This document shows positions 7,979-13,948 of a DNA stretch of 13,948 nucleotides, one piece after another. The position numbers and the translations under genes were made by a program. Source of the stretch: Bacteroidales bacterium (GTDB lineage Bacteria; Bacteroidota; Bacteroidia; Bacteroidales; UBA10428); the NCBI GenBank assembly GCA_016938095.1, contig JAFGVG010000201.1, positions 1 to 13,948 on the forward strand, in the 5' to 3' direction. The notes below the pieces were generated by a model, which had not been told where the DNA came from, did not search any database, and saw only the letters and a program-made list of their open reading frames with translations. How positions within the stretch are numbered: the first letter of the stretch is position 1; the number at the start of each line of letters is the position of its first letter.

Positions 7979-9119
7979 TGCTATACTTATATTTTGCGGG
8001 CTTTTGACATTTGCCATATCTTGCCTCGATCCGTTTTATCCCGGCATCGATGAATATCTCGATTTACCTGTGGTGGAAGGTTACATTAGCGACAGTCCCG
8101 GCCCTTATACAGTGAGGCTTTCACGCACTGTTGCCATGGAAGATCCCGAGATTAAACCAATCAGGAATGCCGTCGTCATAATTGCAGATGATACAGGTTT
8201 GGAGGAAACCCTGACCGAAACCGCTCCGGGTGTTTATATAACACATGCCGACGGAATGAGAGGTGTAAAAGGGAAAAGCTACAGCGTTATTGTTAAAACC
8301 GATGGCAAAACTTACCAGTCAGCTTTTGAAACCATTCCTGAGGCGGTTGCCATTGATTCGGTGTATGCACATACCGAAACCAGGTATATTGAAGATGGCG
8401 CTGTGCAAGGTCTGCAGTTTTATGTTAATACAAAGGCATTGCCTGACCAGCATGCTTACCTGTTATGGAAGTACGAAGAAACCTATAAATTCAGGGCGGA
8501 ACTGGTACTCGATTTTATTTATTACAGCCTCGACAGCATTGTCAGGAACCTGAGCGATTCAGGCCAAATGTGCTGGCGAACCGTTCAATCATACGAAGCG
8601 TTTACTTTTTCCTCGGTAAATTACAGCCAGCCGCAGCTCAGCCTATTTCCGATTCATTTTGTAGACGGTCAAACCAATAAGCTTTCTGTTCGTTACAGTG
8701 TGCTGGTTAATCAGTACACCGTATCGGAACGGGCTTATCATTACTGGGATGAAATTGGCAGGATGAATGAAGAATCCGGATCACTTTATACCCGACAGCC
8801 ATACCAGATCAAAGGTAATCTCTACAATGTTGAAAACAGTGATGAGGTCATACTTGGCTACTTTATGGCCGCAGGTATCTCTAATAAACGGATTTACGTT
8901 AATCCTCCTTCCATTGGATTCAATTTCGGGGTTTGTACACCTGCGACTGATGTATTAATTAATTCTTCTCCAGACGAAATAAATTGGCCCTTATATGCTA
9001 TGTTATTGCCTACCGGAGAACATGGATTTGCACATTTGGCTTGTTTCGACTGTCGTATGAATTCCGGAACAGAGACGGCTCCTGATTTCTGGCAAGAATT
9101 CACCACGAATGACCAATAA
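7968..9119 (+). CDS. DUF4249-type outer-membrane lipoprotein
   Basis: A 383-residue protein matching the layout I know for DUF4249 proteins, which commonly follow carboxypeptidase-regulatory-like TonB receptors in Bacteroidota. The N-terminus MRISAILIFCGLL leads to a lipobox-like FAISC with Cys19, so it is probably a lipoprotein. The start of the mature part (LPVVEGYISDSPGPYTVRLS) and the next block (IRNAVVIIADDTG, APGVYITH) look like small beta domains. The C-terminal CFDCRMNSG followed by APDFW is the typical DUF4249 ending, and its paired cysteines may bond. It overlaps the receptor by 11 bp. By analogy with SusD it may sit on the barrel and help capture ligand, but this is inference. The lipobox is imperfect (Ala at -3), so the lipid anchor is likely but not certain. 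Confidence 0.88.
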   Translation: MRISAILIFCGLLTFAISCLDPFYPGIDEYLDLPVVEGYISDSPGPYTVRLSRTVAMEDPEIKPIRNAVVIIADDTGLEETLTETAPGVYITHADGMRGVKGKSYSVIVKTDGKTYQSAFETIPEAVAIDSVYAHTETRYIEDGAVQGLQFYVNTKALPDQHAYLLWKYEETYKFRAELVLDFIYYSLDSIVRNLSDSGQMCWRTVQSYEAFTFSSVNYSQPQLSLFPIHFVDGQTNKLSVRYSVLVNQYTVSERAYHYWDEIGRMNEESGSLYTRQPYQIKGNLYNVENSDEVILGYFMAAGISNKRIYVNPPSIGFNFGVCTPATDVLINSSPDEINWPLYAMLLPTGEHGFAHLACFDCRMNSGTETAPDFWQEFTTNDQ

Positions 9120-9129
9120 CTTTACTGTA

Positions 9130-11445
9130 ATGAAATTCGCCCTGTTACCCATATACCTTTTGCTTCTTGTTTTCAATTTTACCGGAATAAACGCACTGGA
9201 GTCCGGCATTTTGAAACCCGGAGGGTATTCCGAACAAATTGTTTTGCATACTGACCGCGATATTTATATCACCGGAGAAAAGGTATGGTTCAAAGCCAGC
9301 TGCAACAGCCTTTCAGACGATAACGACAGCCTGCTGAGCAGGATTCTGTATGTTGAAATCTACGATCAGCACAATAACCCGGTCGCCAGGTCGAAATTCG
9401 GGATACAAAAGAATACCGCAACCGGTTCATTGACAATACCTCCGGATGTTCATACAGGCTACTATTACATCAGAGCCTATACACAGTTCCTGCGGAATTA
9501 TCCGGTCTGGATATACCCGGCGAAGTTGCTTACCCTGATAAATCCGGGCAATTTGTCAACAGAACAGTCTGATGCCAATCCAAACCAGGTAATGATTGTC
9601 CCCGAAGGTGGTAAATTGTTTACCGGCGTTACGTCGAGAATTGCGCTTGGAATCAGTGCGCAGTTGGCTGAAAACATCCAAAGTGCACAGATAAAGGATG
9701 ACCAGGGAAGTGAAATTGCTGATGTTAGATTTTTACCGAACGGACTGGCGCTCGTTATGTTTACGCCCCAGGGCGGTAAGAATTATACGCTGTTTCTGAC
9801 AGGTAAAGGCGGGCAGGTTTTACAAAAGCCTTTTCCGGCAATTTACCAGCAGGGCATTTTAATGACTGCCTCCTGCAACAAATACAGCCTGAATATTGCC
9901 TTGCACCATCCTGCAGGGGAGATTCCTGCAGATGTATCGGATGAATATCTTGTTGAAATGCGCTCAACGCAATTTGGTTTGCTAATGTCAAGGGCTGCAG
10001 CCCCGGGGAAGGCTATCGATATTTCACTCGATCAGGTACCTCATGGGTTTGTATATCTCATCTTAAAAGATAACACCAATAAAATAGTAAGCATACAAGC
10101 CGTTTATGTACCAGAAAAAAAACACATTGAAATTGATGTTGAAACACCAAAGTCAGCCTACAAACCGCGGGAATATATCAGTCTTACAATAAACCAGCCA
10201 AACGGTATTATAGCCGGAACAGGTTTGCTTACTGTTGTTCCTGAGCATTCTCAGGCCAGACCTGTATGGCTACCCATACATGCGGCAGGAAATCCGGGCT
10301 TGATGCAAAACATGCTGAACCATGCTGATTTAACCGACACCATCACAGCATTACAGATAATGGCGTTATTGCAATTGGGTTATCCTGCTTTTAATTCCGC
10401 GGAATTCAAAGCAGCCCTTGATCAAAAGTCCGCTTTGGAGTGGCTACCCGAAATGAGAGATGCCGGAATAAGCGGACAGGTGGTTGAGAAAAAAACCAGA
10501 AGACCCCTGCCCGATGTATTGGTTTACGCTGCCGCTATCAACGGAAATCAACAGGTACATATCTATAAAACAAAAGCAGATGGTAAGTTCTACTTTACAT
10601 TGAACCACCTCGCCCATATGCATCATGTATATGTCTGTCCAAAACCTGTTGACACCCTCGACATGGAATTGATGATAAACAGTGATTTTACCAATGCCTA
10701 CCCATCTGTCCCTTTTTATTCCCTTTATGTCGATTCAACGATGAAAAGGCTGATTGACCAATTGTACCGGAACAATCAGGTAGGAAAGACCTTCCCCCGG
10801 TTTGCAGAAAAAACCATTGAAAAACCCAATTTTCTGCCTTTGCCTGACCGGATACCTGCACACTCGGTCACGCTTTCTGACTATATTGAAATGCCGGTCA
10901 TGCAGGAAGTTTTTTCAGAGATTGTTCCTTTTACAACAGTCCATCAAAAAGACAAACAATTTGTACTTAACCTGTACGATGACGAAACTTATACCACACT
11001 TACCGATCCGTTGGTTCTGCTTGACGGGATTCCCGTTTTTGACCTCAACCAGATAATGACCATAAGCCCCGACCAGGTTGAAAAGATCAGCATCATCAAT
11101 AAGCAGGTATACCTGGGGGAACATACCCTTGCAGGCATCATTGACATCAAGACCAAAACAAACAATTTTGCAGGGATGTCTTTCCCTGAAACATCTGAGT
11201 TCATCGAATATCAGGCCATCTCTCCAACAACCATTCCTGTTTTCCCTGAACATAAAACGTCTGGTGTTGCTGACCGGAATCCCGATTTCAGAAACCTTTT
11301 ATACTGGGATCCATTCGTGACAAGTGAAAAAAGTAATACCGGATTCTATGCACCAGACAATTGCGGGTTGTACAAAATTACAATCAACGCGTCCGATGGT
11401 AAAACCCGGTATTACGGTAACAGGCTTCTCAGGATCAGCAGATAG
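9130..11445 (+). CDS. Large exported protein with MG2-like, regulatory-like and TonB-plug-like domains, no barrel
   Basis: A 771-residue exported protein (778 if started at ATG 9109). The ATG at 9130 is preferred because it gives a clean signal peptide (MKFALLPIYLLLLVFNF), although 9109 overlaps the DUF4249-type gene by 11 bp. In numbering from 9109, an MG2-like macroglobulin domain follows at about 43-133, with the telling VLHTDRDIYITGEKVWFKA stretch and the GYYYIRAYTQFLRN strand. A middle beta-rich region contains further Ig-like folds. A carboxypeptidase-regulatory-like domain lies at about 450-525 (ISGQVVEKKTRRPLPDVLVYA). A plug-like segment lies at about 621-684 (DPLVLLDGIPVFD through LAGIIDIKTKT). 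The chain ends about 94 residues later with no beta barrel. It closes the receptor operon, so an accessory role at the outer membrane is inferred. No enzyme motif is visible. Confidence 0.88.
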   Translation: MKFALLPIYLLLLVFNFTGINALESGILKPGGYSEQIVLHTDRDIYITGEKVWFKASCNSLSDDNDSLLSRILYVEIYDQHNNPVARSKFGIQKNTATGSLTIPPDVHTGYYYIRAYTQFLRNYPVWIYPAKLLTLINPGNLSTEQSDANPNQVMIVPEGGKLFTGVTSRIALGISAQLAENIQSAQIKDDQGSEIADVRFLPNGLALVMFTPQGGKNYTLFLTGKGGQVLQKPFPAIYQQGILMTASCNKYSLNIALHHPAGEIPADVSDEYLVEMRSTQFGLLMSRAAAPGKAIDISLDQVPHGFVYLILKDNTNKIVSIQAVYVPEKKHIEIDVETPKSAYKPREYISLTINQPNGIIAGTGLLTVVPEHSQARPVWLPIHAAGNPGLMQNMLNHADLTDTITALQIMALLQLGYPAFNSAEFKAALDQKSALEWLPEMRDAGISGQVVEKKTRRPLPDVLVYAAAINGNQQVHIYKTKADGKFYFTLNHLAHMHHVYVCPKPVDTLDMELMINSDFTNAYPSVPFYSLYVDSTMKRLIDQLYRNNQVGKTFPRFAEKTIEKPNFLPLPDRIPAHSVTLSDYIEMPVMQEVFSEIVPFTTVHQKDKQFVLNLYDDETYTTLTDPLVLLDGIPVFDLNQIMTISPDQVEKISIINKQVYLGEHTLAGIIDIKTKTNNFAGMSFPETSEFIEYQAISPTTIPVFPEHKTSGVADRNPDFRNLLYWDPFVTSEKSNTGFYAPDNCGLYKITINASDGKTRYYGNRLLRISR

Positions 11446-11453
11446 AACTGCTG
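11436..11453. terminator. Short hairpin between convergent genes, possible terminator
   Basis: CAGCAG (11436-11441) pairs perfectly with CTGCTG (11448-11453) around a six-base loop. It overlaps the stop codon of the plus-strand gene and sits in the 17-bp gap before the convergent esterase stop. There is no following T-run on either strand, so a strong intrinsic terminator is doubtful. A termination role is inferred mainly from its position. Confidence 0.25.
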
Positions 11454-11462
11454 CAAAACAGG

Positions 11463-12689
11463 TTAATACAACACCGAATTGAAGAAGGCCTTCATTTCAG
11501 CGGCATAATACACTCCGTATTTGGCAAAGGTTACTTTGGTCTGTGCATCGGGCTTCCAATCGAAGAAAGCATGACCGGCGCCTCCCACCTGCACGTACTG
11601 AACACGTTGCCCGGCTTTCACCAGTGCATCCACATATTCTTTCACGGCTTCGTCTTTGATCAGAAAATCCATGGTACCTCTTGTCAGGTATTGCGGAACC
11701 TGGCGTTCGGAGGCTTCAGGAATGTTGCTTAACGGGGCAATGGCTGCCTTCCAGGTATCGTCGGCTGCCGGATCATCGGAATAGTGGTTCAGCAGGTTAC
11801 CGCCAAATACGCCGTAACTTGGTGCTGCAGCTTTTATGGCTGACATCATTTCGGTTCTCACCTGTTCAATGGTTTTGTTTTTAGGCAGGTACGAAGGCAT
11901 GAATTCAAAGACGCCCGGTGTTTTGCCAAATCCCCCTTTGCCAATTTTATGGGGCATGTTGGCACAGGCAGCAGAAAGGTGTCCTCCTGCACTATCGCCG
12001 GTGAGCGCAATTCTTTCCGGATCGCCCCCATATTCGGCAGCATGTTCCATAATGTGCGCAATGGCCCCATATACGTCACCAATCAGGTCAGCCATGGTAT
12101 TACCTGTGGCATCGCCATCGAGCCTTTGGGCCCAGCGGTAATCAATACTAAAAACCACGTACTTTCCGTCTTTGGTAAGCTCCCGCGCCAAACCACGCAT
12201 GATATCCTCGGTATTGCTCGCCCAGCCGCCGCCATGGATAATAATGATACATGGCAAATTTTTCGCACCTTTTGGAGCATAAACATCATATTTCAGGGTT
12301 TTTACGCCCGGTTTGGCGTAAACCACATCCTGTATGACATTGATATTGGGATAAGCATTTGCCTCAATAAACGAAGCCCCAATATTCATGTTCCGGTCGA
12401 TGGTTACCTTAAATTCCGGTGTCATCGACTCATAATACATTTTGCCCCATCTTCCGGGTATAGCATAATATCCCGCATCGAGTACAAAGCCTGCCGAAGG
12501 TATGGCTTTTACAGTTACCACCGTTCCGGCAGCATATTGTCCATCGGCCGGTAAAGCCGGGACCAATTGCACTGTCCCATTCACGGGCGGATCGACCGTT
12601 ACTGTAAAGTTGTCGTTTTGGCTATACATGGCCGTGCAGGCAAAGAACGACAACACCATCATTGAAAATCTGAAAGCTAAGTTTTTCAT
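11463..12689 (-). CDS. Secreted alpha/beta esterase with N-terminal InlB-repeat-like domain
   Basis: A 408-residue secreted esterase/lipase of the HSL or BD-FAE-like type. The signal peptide (MKNLAFRFSMMVLSFFACTAMYSQ) is followed by a small beta domain at about 28-108. There, FTVTVDPPVNGTV, a YAAGTVVTVKA strand and an aromatic-glycine pattern resemble a divergent InlB B-repeat. The catalytic domain has HGGGW (152-156, oxyanion hole), GDSAGG with nucleophile S233, acid D341 in GTMDFLI, and H373 in GAGHAF. It would hydrolyse small acyl esters, for example acetyl or feruloyl groups on a glycan, which is inference from the family. The frame extends to TTG 12773 and ATG 12770, which overlap the MFS stop codon (TGATG). 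The 27 extra residues carry no signal-like features, so ATG 12689, or possibly ATG 12695, is chosen. That leaves about 80 bp to the upstream MFS gene. Confidence 0.9.
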   Translation of the reverse strand: MKNLAFRFSMMVLSFFACTAMYSQNDNFTVTVDPPVNGTVQLVPALPADGQYAAGTVVTVKAIPSAGFVLDAGYYAIPGRWGKMYYESMTPEFKVTIDRNMNIGASFIEANAYPNINVIQDVVYAKPGVKTLKYDVYAPKGAKNLPCIIIIHGGGWASNTEDIMRGLARELTKDGKYVVFSIDYRWAQRLDGDATGNTMADLIGDVYGAIAHIMEHAAEYGGDPERIALTGDSAGGHLSAACANMPHKIGKGGFGKTPGVFEFMPSYLPKNKTIEQVRTEMMSAIKAAAPSYGVFGGNLLNHYSDDPAADDTWKAAIAPLSNIPEASERQVPQYLTRGTMDFLIKDEAVKEYVDALVKAGQRVQYVQVGGAGHAFFDWKPDAQTKVTFAKYGVYYAAEMKAFFNSVLY

Positions 12690-12769
12690 GCGCATTTTAC
12701 GTTGGTTAATCCCCAATATTACTACATTTTTGCCGCGTACGAAAATGTATTTTTTCGCAATGGCAGGCA
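12690..12769 (-). promoter_or_regulatory. Leader between MFS transporter and esterase, weak candidate promoter
   Basis: If the esterase begins at 12689, this 80-bp stretch is its leader. On the minus strand it holds TAATATTG at about 12723-12716, one mismatch from the Bacteroidota -7 element TAnnTTTG, with TTTTCG 18 bp upstream as a weak -33 candidate. This could give the esterase its own promoter in addition to readthrough from the MFS gene. The assignment is by eye only. Confidence 0.2.
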
Positions 12770-13948
12770 TCAACGGTTCTCAAAAAGGTTGCCCCTGTAA
12801 TGAAGGAACAGCAACAACGTTATCACTGACAATAACATAATAACGCCGCCCATAACCGACAAACCAACACCCAGGCCGTAATGGTCGGAAAGCCAACCTG
12901 CCATGGGCGCAAAAATGGCAAATATAACACGAATGGTCAGGTCGCGCAACGACATGACCGTAGCCCTAACCTGACTGGCCGTATGCTGGTTTATGTAGTC
13001 CTTCAGTACCGGTGTGGCAATGCCCCGCAGCAGGTAGAACACAACCAGAAGGGGTATGATCAGCAAATCCGGAACAATGCCCGAAACAAGCATCAGAAAG
13101 GGTAATGCCAATGCTATCATCGTGAGGGTTTTTACCTCACCCAGCCTTTGCTCCACCCTGTGCGCCAAAATGGACGATCCACCTGTTAGGAGGTTCAGCA
13201 CCGTCCATACTATGCCATACAGAGCAAGGGGGAGCAGCATTTTTTCGAAAAGAGGTTGCGCAAACCAAGCCATCAGTAAGGTTGCCGCTCCGATGATCGA
13301 GGAAAAAAACAGGTTGAACCGGAGATCTTTTTCCCTGAAGAGAATACCATGAACCACGTTGAGTAAATCGCTTAACCCAGCTTTGCCTGGTTTCCCTCCA
13401 CGGCGGGCCGGTTCAACCAGGGTAAATGCGGCCGGAATGGCGGCTGAGGCAATCAGGGCCTGAAAATAAAATGGCAGGCGCAGGCTTGCCAGGGCAAGCG
13501 CACCCCCGACAATACCGGCAAAAGCTTCAGAGAAATTACCAACCGAAGCATTAATACCCTCGTAACGCGAATAATCTTTCTGCTGGTTATCAGCAGCCAG
13601 GGTATCGTATAGCATAGCTGAGTCGGCTCCCGAGGTAAAGCTATGGCCTATGCCCAGGGCAACTTCTGCCATCAAAAATCCCAGGTATGAATGAGTAAAG
13701 GAATAAACAATAAAACCGACTGCGCCCAGTATAGCTCCTGTTATCAGTGTTTTTCTTCGTCCGAGCGCATCGGCAAAATATCCGCTGGGCAATTCAAGTG
13801 CAACCACCACCACCGAATAAACTGCCTTGAGGATCATGATTTCCGTCACATTCAGGTCGTTGTCCTTGTAAAAAGGGACAATGACAGGCATTACCAGCGA
13901 AAACCACTTGGAAAATTTAATAATATTAAGCCTGAACAGGTTTCCCCG
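12770..13948 (-). CDS. MFS transporter (N-terminus beyond window edge)
   Basis: A multi-pass inner-membrane transporter of the major facilitator superfamily. The frame is open from the stop at 12770 to the window edge, giving 392 residues. The ATG at 13891 is not the real start, because the 19 upstream codons read RGNLFRLNIIKFSKWFSLV and complete the first membrane helix. The MFS motif A, GYFADALGRRKTL, lies in the loop after helix 2. About twelve hydrophobic segments follow, with positive loops such as EPARRGGKPGK in the middle. It ends HYRGNLFENR. Its cargo is unknown. The usual roles are uptake of small sugars or efflux. The stop overlaps a possible ATG of the esterase frame (TGATG), and the two genes probably share a transcript. 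Only a few N-terminal residues should be missing. Confidence 0.9.
   Translation of the reverse strand, partial: RGNLFRLNIIKFSKWFSLVMPVIVPFYKDNDLNVTEIMILKAVYSVVVVALELPSGYFADALGRRKTLITGAILGAVGFIVYSFTHSYLGFLMAEVALGIGHSFTSGADSAMLYDTLAADNQQKDYSRYEGINASVGNFSEAFAGIVGGALALASLRLPFYFQALIASAAIPAAFTLVEPARRGGKPGKAGLSDLLNVVHGILFREKDLRFNLFFSSIIGAATLLMAWFAQPLFEKMLLPLALYGIVWTVLNLLTGGSSILAHRVEQRLGEVKTLTMIALALPFLMLVSGIVPDLLIIPLLVVFYLLRGIATPVLKDYINQHTASQVRATVMSLRDLTIRVIFAIFAPMAGWLSDHYGLGVGLSVMGGVIMLLSVITLLLFLHYRGNLFENR

Noticed and set aside
5180..9119. Classical SusC/SusD polysaccharide-utilisation pair
   Set aside because: The receptor lacks the SusC signature and has an STN domain. The downstream lipoprotein has the DUF4249 layout and C-terminal Cys pair rather than SusD-like helical repeats.
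11949..12554. A 201-residue plus-strand open frame inside the esterase gene
   Set aside because: It lies opposite conserved catalytic motifs (HGGGW, GDSAGG) and its translation resembles no family. The length reflects codon bias of the real gene.
12690..12773. N-terminal extension of the esterase from TTG 12773 or ATG 12770
   Set aside because: It would place about 27 charged residues before a standard signal peptide. The start at 12689 explains the signal peptide better, although the TGATG overlap keeps the longer form possible.
1..13948. tRNA or rRNA genes, CRISPR arrays, insertion sequences and attachment sites
   Set aside because: No repeat-spacer pattern, transposase-like protein, cloverleaf or rRNA-like stretch was seen. 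Gaps between genes are too short to hold most of these.

Overview
The window looks like a chromosomal segment from a member of the Bacteroidota, probably a polysaccharide-degrading relative of the Bacteroidales/Marinilabiliales. The evidence is a TonB-dependent receptor with STN and carboxypeptidase-regulatory-like N-terminal domains, a DUF4249-type lipoprotein, a Ser-type S1 sulfatase, a Tat-exported Gfo/Idh/MocA oxidoreductase, and start codons with no clear Shine-Dalgarno sequence. No RNA gene, mobile element or CRISPR array was seen. The genus is inferred only by feel.

Layout. (1) Positions 1-4248, minus strand: an operon-like run read right to left. It holds a Gfo/Idh/MocA oxidoreductase (4248-2845), a secreted alpha/beta hydrolase (2788-1685), a Ser-type sulfatase (1684-134), and the first 28 codons of a second exported sulfatase-like protein cut by the window edge (86-1). 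(2) Positions 4249-4419: a short divergent intergenic region that must carry the promoters of both neighbouring operons. (3) Positions 4420-11445, plus strand: four tightly packed or overlapping genes. They encode an exported protein of unknown function, an STN-containing TonB-dependent receptor, a DUF4249-type lipoprotein, and a large exported protein with an MG2-like domain, a regulatory-like beta domain and a plug-like domain but no barrel. (4) Positions 11463-13948, minus strand, convergent with block 3: an MFS transporter cut by the right edge, followed by a secreted esterase with an N-terminal InlB-repeat-like domain.

How they may work together. The left operon encodes extracytoplasmic enzymes that would trim a sulfated, probably esterified glycan: sulfatases, a hydrolase and a sugar oxidoreductase. 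The divergent operon encodes an outer-membrane uptake assembly that is not a SusC/SusD pair. The DUF4249 lipoprotein may take the substrate-binding role and the MG2/plug protein may be an accessory. Joining the two into one glycan-utilisation locus is inference from divergent adjacency only. The most interesting item is the four-gene receptor operon, especially its barrel-less MG2/plug member and its unassigned first gene.

Several obvious longest-ORF starts are probably wrong (TTG starts at 2812, 4378 and 12773). The MFS reading frame continues through the right edge of the window, so its apparent internal ATG at 13891 is not the true start.
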